A stretch of 64,000 bases of DNA from Oncomelania hupensis (GCA_036898135.1 CM072513.1:82886799-82950798); one strand, 5' to 3'; counted from the first letter of the stretch, positions 1-10,738 are shown. Numbers and translations are program-made. The notes: generated by a model from the letters alone, not told the origin.

Positions 1-575
1 GTATTGTGTGGTCGGTCTGTGCTGTATCAAGACAGTCTATCATCCACTGTGGGACAGTGTATTGTGTGGTCTGTCTGTGCTGTACCAAGACAGTCTATCA
101 TCCACTGTGGGACAGCGTATTGTGTGGTCTGTGCTGTATCAAGACAGTCTATCATCCACTGTGGGACAGCGTATTGTGTGGTCTGTGCTGTATCAAGACA
201 GTCTATCATCCAGTGTGGGACAGTGTATTGTGTGGTCTGTGCTGTATCAAGACAGTCTATCATCCACTGTGGGACAGCGTATTGTGTGGTCGGTCTGTGC
301 TGTATCAAGACAGTCTATCATCCACTGTGGGACAGTGTATTGTGTGGTCTGTGCTGTATCAAGACAGTCTATCATCCACTGTGGGACAGTGTATTGTGTG
401 GTCTGTGCTGTATGAAGACAGTCTATCATCCACTGTGGGACAGTGTATTGTGTGGTCTGTGCTGTATGAAGACAGTCTATCATCCACTGTGGGACAGTGT
501 ATTGTGTGGTCGGTCTGTGCTGTATCAAGACAGTCTATCATCCACTGTGGGACAGTGTATTGTGTGGTCGGTCTC
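1..575. repeat. 54/58-bp minisatellite, about 10 copies, cut by window start
   Basis: The core GACAGTCTATCATCCACTGT recurs at 31, 89, 143, 197, 251, 309, 363, 417, 471 and 529, giving spacings of 54 or 58 bp. The 4-bp difference comes from an extra CGGT or CTGT in the GTGTGGTC segment. Copies are nearly identical, so the array looks young. Long open frames here follow from the repeat and are not genes. Confidence 0.97.
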
Positions 576-1150
576 CACTAACCTGGCCGCAGGGCGGAGA
601 AAGGGCCATTGTGTGTGTGTGTTGACTGACGGCTAAGGCGAGAGCGCCCCCTGTTGACCGGCATGGGGTTGGGGACTGGCTGGACACACAGCATGATTGC
701 TTCTGTACACAGCGCTGACCCCCACTGAACCCCGCTGGCCCTCTCCGTCCTCTTACCTGGGGAGTTTGTGCTGGAGATACGGAGGACAGGGTAACCAAAG
801 GGAGGTGACTGCTTTTCAAGGGGACGAAGGGGGTTATAAAGCCATTTAAGTAGTGGCCACATTTGGCTTCTTACGTTGCACGGTTTATGCTTTGGGTCGG
901 AGGTAGTGGCGCCATGTTTATCACGGCCGGTTTGAATTTATAAACATGTGTAGCTGTGTAATTTCACTACAAGGCAATTTTTTATGACGATGTAATGTAC
1001 TCTTTTACGATTTGACAATAATATGAAACAAATTTACTAAGATCGACACGCAACAAATAGATTCAACTGCCTGAGCTCCCCAATTCGTGTGTAGCAGACA
1101 ACCTTTGTTGCATGTAATCATGCGTGTGGGAGGAGTTTAAGTGGACCTCT
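576..1150. other. no recognised feature
   Basis: This is single-copy-looking sequence of mixed composition. No coding frame, repeat or RNA signature was recognised. Confidence 0.5.
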
Positions 1151-1157
1151 AAAATCG

Positions 1158-1186
1158 TGACGTCACACTCTTGCTGCTGATTGGTC
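1158..1186 (+). promoter_or_regulatory. CRE palindrome plus inverted CCAAT box
   Basis: TGACGTCA, the full CRE/ATF site, lies at 1158-1165. ATTGG, an inverted CCAAT box, lies at 1180-1184. The spacing is typical of animal proximal promoters. It sits about 250 bp upstream of the candidate ORF at 1432. No TATA box is evident nearby. Promoter activity is inferred. Confidence 0.35.
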
Positions 1187-1431
1187 CTCGTCAACCCGGC
1201 TTATGTATTTTTGCAAAAGAAATCAAACATGCGTTATCCTTGTGAAATTTTATGTTAGCCAGTACGCAATAAAATGCATAAGGAATTCATAAGCCTAACA
1301 CAAGTGTGGCCGGGTGCATAACACCAATGTGGCCAGGCCTTTAGTCATCGTGAGACGGCAGGTGAAGGACGGTTGAGGCTGGAAGCGCTCAGGAGCGGAT
1401 CACAGTCGGTTAGTTGATCTAGGACTTGAAG

Positions 1432-1650
1432 ATGTCTTCTGATGACTGCATACCTTGTCTAGACCCTCAGCCCACAGTGTGTTCTACACTGACAACAGCT
1501 GACATTTGGTTGGAAGAAGGGAGGAATCTTGGAGGGTTTGTCAATGATTACAGGGCTGGCAGAACAGAAACCCTCAGCAGTAGTGCTTGGACGAAGCACA
1601 GGGAGCTATCTAAACACGTGTCTAATATAGCAAATGTCAATATACGTTAA
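1432..1650 (+). CDS. candidate small intronless gene or terminal exon, 72 codons
   Basis: The frame starts at an ATG with A at -3 and begins MSSDDCIPCLDPQ. It runs through LEEGRNLGGFVNDYRAGRTE and ends ...SNIANVNIR before a TAA. It has no low complexity and a balanced, charged composition, unlike most open frames in this window. AATAAA signals lie 7 and 15 bases after the stop (1657-1662 and 1665-1670). A CRE plus CCAAT pair lies upstream. No signal peptide, membrane segment or known domain was recognised. It could be an intronless gene, a retrocopy, the last exon of a longer gene, or chance. Function unknown. Confidence 0.35.
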   Translation: MSSDDCIPCLDPQPTVCSTLTTADIWLEEGRNLGGFVNDYRAGRTETLSSSAWTKHRELSKHVSNIANVNIR

Positions 1651-1843
1651 ACTTTAAATAAATCAATAAATACGCGGTCTACGAATGGTTGCTCGCTACT
1701 CTCAGTTGGCCATAACCGTTTCCAGCTGTAGCTCCGTATTGTCTGCGGCGCTGAGGCTAATCCACGACGTGACGTTTCGCTGTCCTCAACCCCTACAGCT
1801 GACCAGGCCACATGGCGACATCTTGCTACTCCCTCTTGTACAT

Positions 1844-2010
1844 CCCAGTCGTGGACTGTCTTATATAAGTCACTCCTGTACATCCCAGTTGTGGACTGTC
1901 TTATATAAGTCACTCCTGTACATCCCAGTTGTGGACTGTCTTATATAAGTCACTCCTGTACATCCCAGTTGTGGACTGTCTTACATAAGTCACTCATGTA
2001 CATCCCAGTT
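1844..2010. repeat. 40-bp minisatellite, left part
   Basis: About four copies of a 40-bp unit containing CATCCCAGTTGTGGACTGTC followed by TTATATAAGT. The array is interrupted at 2010 by element P and resumes at 2641. Confidence 0.95.
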
Positions 2011-2640
2011 CTCCCCCGAGGGGGTGCCGGGGGTTTCAGTATAAATAGTATCCCCAATTTCTGGAAATTTAGTGCTTTAAATTCTCACTGTCGCTGTCTT
2101 TCTCCTTTGTTCTGTCTCATTTCTACTCTGTTCTATCAAGCTACTATACTATCTTCTTCTTCGCTAGACCAGTCACCTACATTTTTTCTTGAAAACTCTT
2201 CCGGGACAAAACTCCTCATTTGTGTGCGAGGTCTGTTGGATCAGCTTAGAAATATTGGACGCTTTCTGCCAGTTGGTTACTGGGGCTCCCTATGATGTTA
2301 TTATTTGGCAATGTAGGCATTTTATATGTATGTGTTTTGTTGATATTTTATAATGATATTTATATTCTATTTTGTTTTTGTAAACTGGTGTTCAATAAAT
2401 TAGAGTATAGCCTCAGCGTCCCCTGCCTGGGATGTCTTTATTGTAAAGTGACCGGCTGGTGGAGTGCCTTCAGTTTTGCAACTAGGGTTGTTTCGGCAGA
2501 TCTTTTATGCGGATCATGGGCGAGTCCTATTTCAGCGAAGTTGTGGTCTTGATTTTGTGGTCCTGATTCGGCTATACTGGTCCTGATTTGGCTCGGAAGA
2601 GTCCGCTGGACCTAAAGCAACAATCATGTAATGTAATGTA
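2011..2640 (+). mobile_element. element P copy 1 (retroposed, pentameric tail, TSD)
   Basis: This 630-bp insertion splits the 40-bp array. It is flanked by ACATCCCAGTT (2000-2010) and ACATCGCAGTT (2641-2651), an 11-bp target duplication with one mismatch. It starts with a G-rich block (GGGGGTGCCGGGGGTTTCAG), has TATAAATA close to the start, AATAAA near 2394, and ends in ATGTAATGTAATGTA. A second copy at 46312-46880 begins at the same point and has its own 11-bp duplication, so the 5' end is probably real. There is no tRNA-like head and no frame conserved between copies. It is probably a non-autonomous element moved by a LINE. Confidence 0.75.
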
Positions 2641-2990
2641 ACATCGCAGTTGTGGACTGTCTTATATAAGTCACTCCTGTACATCCAAGTTATGAACTGT
2701 CTTATATAAGTCACTCCTGTACATTTCAGTTTTGGACTGTTTTTATAAGTCACTCCTGTACATACCAGTTGTGGACTGTCTTATATATAAGTCACCCCTG
2801 TACATCCCAGTTGTGGACTGTCTTATATAAGTCACACCTGTACATACCAGTTGTGGACTGTCTTATATAAGTCACATCTGTACATTCCACTTGTGGACTG
2901 TCTTATATAAGTCACACTTGTACATACCAGTTGTGGACTGTCTTATATAAGTCACTCCTGTAGGCCTACATCTCAGTTGTGAACTTTCGT
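2641..2990. repeat. 40-bp minisatellite, right part
   Basis: About nine more-diverged 40-bp units continue after the element P insertion. The last recognisable unit carries an extra GGCCTA after the TA of CTCCTGTA (TAGGCCTA at 2961-2968). Confidence 0.93.
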
Positions 2991-3046
2991 ATATGTTACC
3001 ACATGTACATACTGTCTTCCTTCTTCGTTTACTGTTGCTAGGCTTA

Positions 3047-3054
3047 TGATGATA

Positions 3055-3113
<59 letters not shown>
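3047..3113. repeat. (GAT)n microsatellite
   Basis: Near-perfect GAT/ATG trinucleotide run, followed by a degenerate GTA/GTG-rich stretch to about 3260. Confidence 0.97.
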
Positions 3114-3362
3114 AGTAGTAGTAGTGGTGGTGGTAGTGGCATTTCTGGTGTTGGAGATGTGATAGTGGTGGTAGTGGCGGTGATGATGATGTTTACGACC
3201 ACGGCAATGCTGCTACTGAGGCTGCTGCTGATGATGATGATGTCGACGGCGAAGACGACGCAGAGGTTGTTGATTGTAGCTTCTTCTTTTGAAACTTAAA
3301 AGTAGTTTAAGACTATGAAGCAAATGTGGCATCCACACTTGTAAACTTGGCGTGACTGTGAC

Positions 3363-3363
3363 A

Positions 3364-3436
<73 letters not shown>

Positions 3437-3448
3437 CTCCTCCTCCTC
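3363..3448. repeat. (CT)n then (CTC)n microsatellite
   Basis: Long CT run ending in CTC triplets. Open frames encoding alternating R/E or S/L here are artefacts. Confidence 0.97.
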
Positions 3449-3837
3449 GTCTCCACCCCACCCCCTTTCGTCTTTCTCTCTTCAAAGTAGGAAGTTAGTT
3501 TGTGGACTGCAGAGGGAAATGGTATCCAAAACATGCAGTCTGGCTACCAAGATGGATGATGAGTGAACTGAATTCAGAGGTTACAAGACGCATACCATTG
3601 GCCTGACACGACTACATTGTGTTGTGTTAGTCATTCTCTTGTTGCACAATGTTTCATTCTTTACACCCCACCCCACCCCACCCCACCCAAACTTACAGCC
3701 ACTCCATCTTTCCTCCTCCTTCCTCTACTCTTCTGGCTCAGTTTCCAATCCCTTGCGTCTCCACACTGACACCCACCCCACCCCTGCCTTTAATATAGCA
3801 ACTCCACCACTGCTTGAGTCAATGATACTGCCAAGTT
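3449..3837. other. no gene seen; CCCCA-rich patch
   Basis: Contains a short CCCCA-type run near 3665-3690. Nothing else was recognised. Confidence 0.5.
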
Positions 3838-3839
3838 GT

Positions 3840-3990
3840 CCATAACGCAGACTTTAAATTAAAAGACCTGACGCTCATGTCCAAAGGCTGATGAGCATAA
3901 ATAAACCCAGCATACACTAGGCTCCTCATCCCCATCCAAGGTCGCCCAGGGTTGTACTCAGTTGTCCGGGGCAGTTAGACGATACGCCTA
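3840..3990 (+). mobile_element. SINE-A fragment (middle region)
   Basis: Matches the central part of the fuller copy at 11433-11745, including CTGACGCTCATGTCC, the CACCCAGCAT-like segment and CAGTTGTCCGGG. Head and tail are missing. Confidence 0.7.
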
Positions 3991-4000
3991 AAACAGTAAG

Positions 4001-4940
4001 ATGGCGCCTGGTGTTTGATCAAAGATACTATAGCAAGTGTTGGTAGATTATAGTATAGTCTTTGGTCCTGTTTCGTCATGCGCCGTGAGGAGCAGCTCTT
4101 CAGTGTGGTAAAATAAAATAATTATAGACTTGTTACTTCCTTCCTTCCTCCATTCATTCTTTGACAAGACCGTTGAACAAGGCAAAGGTCTGTTTACCGG
4201 CCATCATTCGTTCACCCTACTTGTCCTACAAGTGAACTCACCTGTATTGATAGGCTTGTTCCTTCATTGTGAACAACGTTTGCTCTGAAATGCACCATTG
4301 TGATGTGTTTGCAGTCTGTGACGTCAAATTCCTTACTTACGATTTGTTTGCTCTCTGTGACGTTAAATTGTACGGTAGAAGACCAACTCAATGACCTCTT
4401 GCTTGCACGTGGCGAGTGTTGACCTTTTGCGGGATCACTTTTCGAGTTCGTTGATCTCTTAACGAGATCATTACCGGGTGTATTGACCTTTGATTAACGG
4501 TATTTTGACCTTTTGAGTTTTCAGTTGACCCTTGTGTTTTCACCTCCAGTGTCTGTTTGGCCTTGGTAGCGCTAACACCAATGATGGTTACCATTGTAAC
4601 TGCAAGTGGCCATTTTTAAAGCCTTGGCCAACACTGTTATTTCTGAGGTCCATTGTGGCCGTGTTTTTAGCTACCAGTCCCGTCCCATTTCTCAAGAAAC
4701 TGGAGGTTGCCATTAAGAAATGTTAATGGTCGCTTAGTGCTGGTTTCAAACTGAACTCTGGTAAATAATGCCTTGAAAAAAAAAACAACTGTTGGAATGG
4801 AATGAGGCGATGGAGAAGGAGTTGGGACATGGTGGTGATGAAGGGTAGTGCAAAGTAACCTTAAAAACAGGGTGTCACGGAAGCTAGGGGAAGTTGGTAG
4901 TCCTCTAGTCTATGGCCTGGTTGCCGCAAGACGACGTCGT
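4001..4940. other. no recognised feature
   Basis: Mixed sequence with short open frames and no recognisable coding or repeat signature. Confidence 0.45.
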
Positions 4941-4944
4941 GGGT

Positions 4945-5010
4945 TGGTTCAGTGAGATCAGGAGGTCCGCCAGCGCCTTGAACAGATCTTTGATCTGGTA
5001 AGCACGCTAT
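4945..5010 (+). mobile_element. SINE-A 3' tail fragment
   Basis: CCAGCGCCTTGAACAGATCT followed by a diverged GCACGCTATTTAAT is the characteristic SINE-A 3' end. A possible decayed tRNA-like head precedes it but is not secure. Confidence 0.65.
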
Positions 5011-5043
5011 TTAATCACAATTTGTATACACACACATACAAAA

Positions 5044-5260
5044 CATGGGGATAAGAGTATAAACCGAGTCTGCCCTTTGCACACGCATTCCATTGCGCGG
5101 ACTTTAAAAGATTGTGACGGTGTTGCCCTATAGGTGGATGATTTCCAGCGACACAAACACCCAGCCGGTACTAGGGCCCATCTCCCCCATTCTCGGTCGT
5201 TGACCAGCGCCTTGAGCAGCTGTTGAGCTAAAAAAAAGCGCCATTATTTTAAAAACGATT
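5044..5260 (+). mobile_element. SINE-A copy
   Basis: Runs from the AGAGTATAAACCGAG block through ACTTTAAAAGATTGTGACG, the CCCAGCCGGTACTAGG segment, and the CCAGCGCCTTGAGCAGCTGT tail. It is diverged and lacks a clear tRNA head. Confidence 0.75.
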
Positions 5261-5344
5261 AAGGTCATCGGGCACGTTGAAATCAAAGTGGATAGAATTT
5301 CCTAACATGAGATTTATTTTAAAGCAAACATCCTGAGAATGCAT

Positions 5345-5406
5345 AAAATACACACCCACACACACACACACCCACACACCCACACACACACACATGCGCG
5401 CATACA

Positions 5407-5447
<41 letters not shown>
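5345..5447. repeat. (CA)n microsatellite
   Basis: Interrupted CA repeat immediately upstream of a SINE-A head. Confidence 0.97.
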
Positions 5448-5449
<2 letters not shown>

Positions 5450-5454
5450 GTATA

Positions 5455-5615
5455 TCACGCCGTGCTACTCAGTGGTCAGAGCGCACGACTTGTGTGAGTG
5501 CGTCTTGGGCGACGTGGGTTCGAATCCTGACTTCAGCAAACTATTTTGTGATTGCTGGATATTACGGGCCAGCGCCTTGAGAAGCTCTCTGAGCTTGTAA
5601 GTGCGCTATATAAGA
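5455..5615 (+). mobile_element. SINE-A, short form with intact tRNA-like promoter
   Basis: A tRNA-like head has an A-box-like CTACTCAGTGG (5465-5475) and a perfect B box GGTTCGAATCC (5517-5527). It joins almost directly to the SINE-A tail (CCAGCGCCTTGAGAAGCTCT ... GCGCTATATAAGAG). The long middle present in other copies is absent. The B box fits RNA polymerase III transcription. It is not a tRNA gene because no acceptor stem is formed. Confidence 0.8.
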
Positions 5616-5959
5616 GAAATCTCTCTCTCTACTATTCAAGTTAGAGCATAACTTCTGAATTGAAGAGTGGCAAACTTGAGAAAAACGTAGTATAATAGTA
5701 AATAGCTGCACAGATGGAAAGAAAATGAAGATTTGAGCACGACAAACCACCAGCAAGGCAAAAATATACCTAGTAAATAAATATCGAACATTTTTGCGAT
5801 TCAAAATTAAATTTCAGTGAGACAATAACACTTTTTAAGACTACAAAAAAATTGCAACTTTGACTCCCACCTGAGACTTTAATGACAATAAATCATGAAC
5901 AAGTAGATAGAATTGCCTGAAACTTTACAGGCACAATCATTATTATCATATTCTTTTTG

Positions 5960-6260
5960 ACAGGAAAAATGAACGTAGGTCGCCGTGCTAAATTTGGATC
6001 TACAGAGGTTACACTTGATACCCTGACACTAATCCCTTCAGTAATGGTATTGGGTGCAGTCATTATTTTAAGAAATTTGAAAAAATAATAATTCCTTTCC
6101 TTTCCGTCTTCTAATAGCGATCTCCATGCCTTTACACCACATGTTTGAGTGATAGATGTGTGTTTGTTGTGTGTGTGAGAGAGTGGGTGAAACATGTTGG
6201 TACAGATCGCCGCACTTTGAGCCTGATTGGTGAATTGGGGAAAAGCCCGTATATAGCATC

Positions 6261-6335
<75 letters not shown>
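5960..6335 (+). mobile_element. SINE-B copy with (ATT)n tail
   Basis: Shares with 40035-40433 the segments GGTATTGGGTGCAGTCA, TTCTAATAGCGATCTCC, TTTACACCAC, GATCGCCGC-CTTTGAGCCTGATT and GTATATAGCATCC. It ends in (ATT)n from 6263. The ATT run is the element's 3' tail. LINE-A copy 1 is inserted in that tail. Confidence 0.8.
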
Positions 6336-6763
6336 CCTATCCTATCCTATCCCTTAACTCGGAGAGCGTAGGGGCACCACAGATGATCGTTTAACCAGAG
6401 TACTCATCTTTCTCTATCCTCAGCAACCCTGATGGCTTCGCTCAGTGTCAAACCAGTCCATTCTCGGTCTCTCTCGTCTTCTACCTCCTTGCACAGTGCC
6501 ATGCAGGATGGTCTTTGCAAGGCCTGATGATGTGGTGACGTGGCCATACCATCGGAGTTTCCGTTTCTTCACCACTGTGAGCAGGTCATCGTGTTGTCCA
6601 ATGGCTTGTGTGATGGTCTGTCGGACTTCATCGTTTTTGATGTGCTGGGTATAGGAAATGCCCAGAAGTCTTCGATAGCACCTCATCTCCATGCTTTGTA
6701 TTCTTCGTTGTAGATCTGCTGTGAGGGTTCACGTTTCGCAAGCATATAGGAAGATGGAAATGA
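6336..6763 (-). mobile_element. LINE-A copy 1, 5'-truncated 3' end
   Basis: The minus strand encodes the C-terminal part of a non-LTR polyprotein: MRCYRRLLGISYTQHIKNDE, then HDDLLTVVKKRKLRWYGHVT, then GLAKTILHGTVQGGRRRERP. It ends in a GGATA pentamer tail, read on plus as (TATCC)n at 6336-6352. The frame breaks near the end relative to copy 3. ATT repeats lie on both sides (6263-6335 and 6764-6840), so it appears inserted into the SINE-B tail. The family resembles RTE/BovB-like LINEs; clade assignment is provisional. Confidence 0.8.

Positions 6764-6840
<77 letters not shown>
6764..6840. repeat. (ATT)n, right half of the split SINE-B tail
   Basis: TTA/ATT run directly abutting the 5'-truncated end of LINE-A copy 1. 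Confidence 0.95.
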
Positions 6841-6841
<1 letters not shown>

Positions 6842-7261
6842 AAATCTTAGTCAAAACTAACAGTTTTTGGCCAACACCACAGTTTACATGAAAAAGTAAT
6901 TATAATATTTTGAAACTTTGCAGACAGTATCTTCATTATGATCTTGTTATATTCCCGCTTTAAAAGTTAGAGTGCATTATGCATTATGTCTCTCTGCCTG
7001 CATGCCTGCTTGAATGTCTGTCTCAGTGCGTCTGTGTGATTGCCTGTTTGTTGATCTCTGGTGCTAACGGTTCCATTGAGCTGAAAATGGTACACACATT
7101 TTATTCAACGCCAGGTAGATGCTCACTGAAAAAGAATTCCTGTTTTCCCCTCAAGAGATACGGCAGCAACGCAGTTCCATAATCAAGGTCGGATATCTGC
7201 GGCGTTTATTGCCCTTTTAGGAATTGAAGGTTGGGAAACAGATTTTGTAGGGTACCAAGTC
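6841..7261. other. no recognised feature
   Basis: Unique-looking sequence with no gene or repeat recognised. Confidence 0.45.
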
Positions 7262-7312
7262 AGTTACATTACATTACATAACATGGTTATTGCTTTAGGT
7301 TCAGCCACCTAG
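7262..7312 (-). mobile_element. element P 3'-end fragment
   Basis: Read on minus, CCTAAAGCAATAACCATG is followed by TTATGTAATGTAATGTAA, matching the last ~45 bp of element P copy 1. The homology stops upstream. It may be a short truncated copy or a different element sharing the 3' end. Confidence 0.5.
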
Positions 7313-7599
7313 TCAGTGACCACCGAAAATATGAGTGACGGACTTAAAACGCGGCGGTCTGCATCAAACTCACGCTTATGTGGACATGTTATTGTTCATA
7401 AATTTAGAGAATAAGCGTTTCCCTTCTTGCTATTTCTGCATCGTAAGCGCGCAATTACCTTGCTTTGGAACTACCGACTTTTCAATCCTTCATGCTCTTT
7501 CCATCGTGATAATATTTGGTAATTATATATGTACTTCGCATACCTAGATATGAAAATATCTAGATCCACTCGGATGATGAGCATACGGCTGAAAAATCG

Positions 7600-9176
7600 C
7601 ATTTTGATATTTGAAGCTATTGTGTTGAGGGATTGGCCTTGGACTTTTGATGTCCAAGTTGATGCCATTGGTGTTGTTGGTCATCGTTTTGGTCTTCTCT
7701 GCACTTATTTCCATGTCATAGGGTGTACACGCTGTTCAAGTTCTTGTTCCTCTCCAGCCACTTCATCAATGTTATCCGCACAACGGAAGTTGGAGATTGC
7801 TCTACCCCCTATGCTGACTGTGCCTTCGTGATCTGCAAGGGCATCTGACCTGATGCGCTCCAGGAAGATGTTGAAGAGTGTTGGAGAGAGTAGGCATCCT
7901 TGACGCACACCGATTGTTGTTCTGAACCAGTTCCCGATGGCGATGTTGTAGAGGACTGCACTGGTAGCCTTGTCATACAGGCTTTTGATGACTTCTACAA
8001 TTTTAGTGCTGATGTTGTACACTCTCATGGTTGCCCACAGAGCTGCATGACAGACTCGGTCAAACGCTTTCTTGAATTCTACAAACACATCATATAGATG
8101 TTGTTGTGCTGTAGGTATTTCTCGCAGATTATATTGAGGTTGAAAATCTGTTCAGTGGTACTTCGCCCTGCCCTGAATCTTGCTTGTTCTTCAGCTATGA
8201 TTGTTCAGCTTGCGGTTTCAACCTGTTGGGTATTTTTTTTAGGAGGACCTTGCTGGGATAGCTGATGAGGCTGATGGTGCGGTAATTTTTACACTCCTGA
8301 ACGTTACCTTTTTTGGGAAGAGTGATAAGAAGCGACTGGGTCCATGGTGTGTGCCACTCCCCACTCTGCCAGATCTTGTTACAGATAACGGTGAGTGCGT
8401 CAATCATCGCTTCTCCTCCTGCTTGAAGCAATTCCGCTGGTATGTTATCCACTCCCGCTGACTTCTCCTTCTTCAGTGATTGCACTGCTTCTCGGAGAAT
8501 TGGGAGGATTTCTTCCTCATCTCTGTTGTGTTCTGGGGACATGCTAGAACTGATGGGTCTCCGTTTGGTGTGTGGTTGTAAAGGTCAAAGCAGTACTCTG
8601 TCCGTCTATCCAAGACTTCTTGTTCTGCTGTAAGACATATGCCAGATTTGCTTTGGATCGTGGAGACCTTAGGCTGCTTAACCTTTGTCAGCCGCTTCAC
8701 AGTCTGGTAGACCTTCTTGCTGTTGTTCTTGTTCAGATTGTTCTCTATTTCCTGACATTGCTGTACTATCCAGTTCTCCTTTGCTGTGCGCATGCCTTTT
8801 CGGATGTCATTGCTGATTTTTCGATAGGCATCAGCTTCCTGTGAGGTTTTCTTTTTCTTTTTTATTTCTTTTCGCTTATCACATAGGTCCAAAGATTTAG
8901 GTATGGTCCACGGTTTCTTCTTTGGGCGGTGTTTGCTAAGGATCTCAGTGGCGGCACCTGTCACAGCCGAGTTGAAGGTGGTGGTCATGGTGTTGACATT
9001 TTTTTCACCAGCTCCCAAATGAGCAGTGGTGCAAATTTCCCTCCAATTATGACTTGGAATATTTCTGTCAACTCCGGGTCTTGCAGTTTGTCCAGGTTGA
9101 ACTTCAGTCTGGTGCACTTTGCTGTGTTTACTCTCTTCATCTCGAGATGATGTAGTCAATCTGGTGGTTATGCAAA
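7600..9176 (-). pseudogene. LINE-A copy 2: decayed endonuclease/reverse transcriptase
   Basis: Longest LINE-A copy, read 9176 to 7600. It starts in the endonuclease C-terminus (NHQIDYI-like). It continues through a lysine-rich linker (HRPKKKPWTIPKSLDLCDKR) to reverse transcriptase: KSAGVDNIPAELLQAGGEAM, a NYRTISLISYPSKV block, RAGRSTTEQI, motif A FVEFKKAFDRV, and motif B GVRQGCLLSPTLFNIF. Motif C is mutated to CADNID where FADDID is expected, removing a catalytic aspartate. Frame changes near 9130, about 8500, 8200-8090 and 7710 break the reading frame. The 5' end is truncated and the 3' part stops near 7600 without a tail. It cannot encode an active enzyme. Confidence 0.88.
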
Positions 9177-9401
9177 TAACGAGGGGAGGTAATGACCATA
9201 CCTTTTTTCGCGCAGACGATTTGTCTTCCCTTGTCCTCGTTTGGTGGTTGTCATGGTAATTGACGCGCCTTTTCTTCTATAACTCACAGCTATTGGCGGA
9301 TTCTTCCTTCAATCTACACCACTTGGCATCAAACATTTACGCCATTCCTTGCTGATAAACCCATGACGCAAAAAGAAACTTCTTCGTCTCCTTCTATTTT
9401 C

Positions 9402-9468
9402 TTCTTCTTCTTCTTCTTCTTCTTCTTCTTCTTCTTCTTCTTCTTCTTCTTCTTCTTCTTCTTCTTCT

Positions 9469-9519
<51 letters not shown>
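9402..9519. repeat. (TTC)n then (TC)n microsatellite
   Basis: Pure TTC run to about 9472, then pure TC run. Confidence 0.97.
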
Positions 9520-9523
<4 letters not shown>

Positions 9524-9554
9524 CAGCGCTTACTCCTTTACCCTTGCAAAATAA

Positions 9555-9645
9555 CATTGTTATCTTATCTTATCTTATCTTATCTTATCTTATCTTATCT
9601 TATCTTATCTTATCTTATCTTATCTTATCTTATCTTATCTTATCT
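9555..9645. repeat. (TTATC)n pentanucleotide microsatellite
   Basis: About 18 perfect TTATC/TCTTA units. The high purity suggests recent expansion. Confidence 0.97.
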
Positions 9646-9961
9646 CTCTGGATTAGCTGCCCCAGCAGAATGAATGTAGCCATGATCTCATATGATATCT
9701 CATAAGCCAGGAAAGCATTTAAAAGAAATGAAGGCGAGAAAGGAAGAATAAAAGAAAACGATTAATCTCATGATTGATGTACGTGAGGTTCACGCCATTG
9801 TCTTTGGAGTCGTATCAGGTTAGTGCGTGAAACTGGAATTCCGATAGCTCACAGGTACAGCTTCGCTGCTTATCTATAGACGAAGTAAAGGTAAAGGTGT
9901 CCCGGTAACCTCTGGGTCGTTGGGGAGGGAAGCGTTTTTGACCTCCCTTTTCTCTAGGTCA

Positions 9962-10182
9962 GCTTAATGAGTGCGGGGCATACCTCCTCTCCCTCGCTGC
10001 TTTACCTTAATGAGCGCGGGGCATACCTCCTCTCCCTCGCTGCTTTACCTTCATGAGTGCGGGGCATACCTCCTCTCCCTCGCTGCTTTACCTTAATGAG
10101 TGCGGGGCATACCTCCTCTCCCTCGCTGCTTTACCTTAATGAGTGCGGGGCTTACCTCCTCTCCCTCGCTGCTTTACCTTCA
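9962..10182. repeat. 43-bp minisatellite, 5 copies
   Basis: Unit contains TGAGTGCGGGGCATACCTCC followed by TCTCCCTCGCTGCTTTACCT. Copies differ by only a few bases. Confidence 0.95.
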
Positions 10183-10738
10183 TCGGTTCTAAACAGATTG
10201 AGATACCCATTTACAGCTGGGACTGGGGTGTGTCGTGCGCTTGGTTACAATTGGTTTTCCCGCGTGCCTTCCAAACAGATCCAAGTCCCAACACTTCCAG
10301 ACATTGCTTACCATGGAACCTTGCTAGCATGTGCCCAAATCGCTAAACCATTGCACCCAAAGGGGAGGTAAGTTACATGATTTGCACTGCTGCAACGAAC
10401 GAAATTTGTGTGGAAAAAAGGGCATCGTAAATTGGTAATTGATGACAATGCCTTAACAATGCATGAGAGAGGATGATAAGAGGTTGCCGAAGGCGGATCT
10501 TTGCGTATTTTCACTGATCATGACTGTGAGGCGCGGACTTCTGTATAGTCATCACAAACGGTAGACACGTTCTTCGGGAAAGACCAGTTTTTGTACTTTG
10601 AAGAAACAAAGCAAGCATTTAAACAGGTCTGTTTGGGGCTTACATAAAATGTGGTCGTTTGAGTTTACACAAAATTACAACAGCACGTGATGTGTTTTGG
10701 AATTTTGTAGAATTTGGGATTTAGTTAATCAGCAAATG
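10183..10738. other. no recognised feature
   Basis: No gene, repeat or RNA recognised. This is the upstream flank of the candidate promoter at 10739. Confidence 0.45.

Noticed and set aside
4..636. Cysteine-rich ORFs of up to 210 codons in several frames and both strands
   Set aside because: They are translations of the 54/58-bp tandem repeat; frames shift with unit length and no start, signal or splice context supports a gene.
5455..5545. Possible functional tRNA gene
   Set aside because: A and B boxes are good but no cloverleaf acceptor stem forms and the sequence continues directly into a SINE-A tail.
6336..9176. LINE-A copies 1 and 2 as one interrupted element
   Set aside because: They are in the same orientation and order, but about 110 codons between them are missing, and ATT repeats flank copy 1 on both sides, so a separate insertion is simpler.
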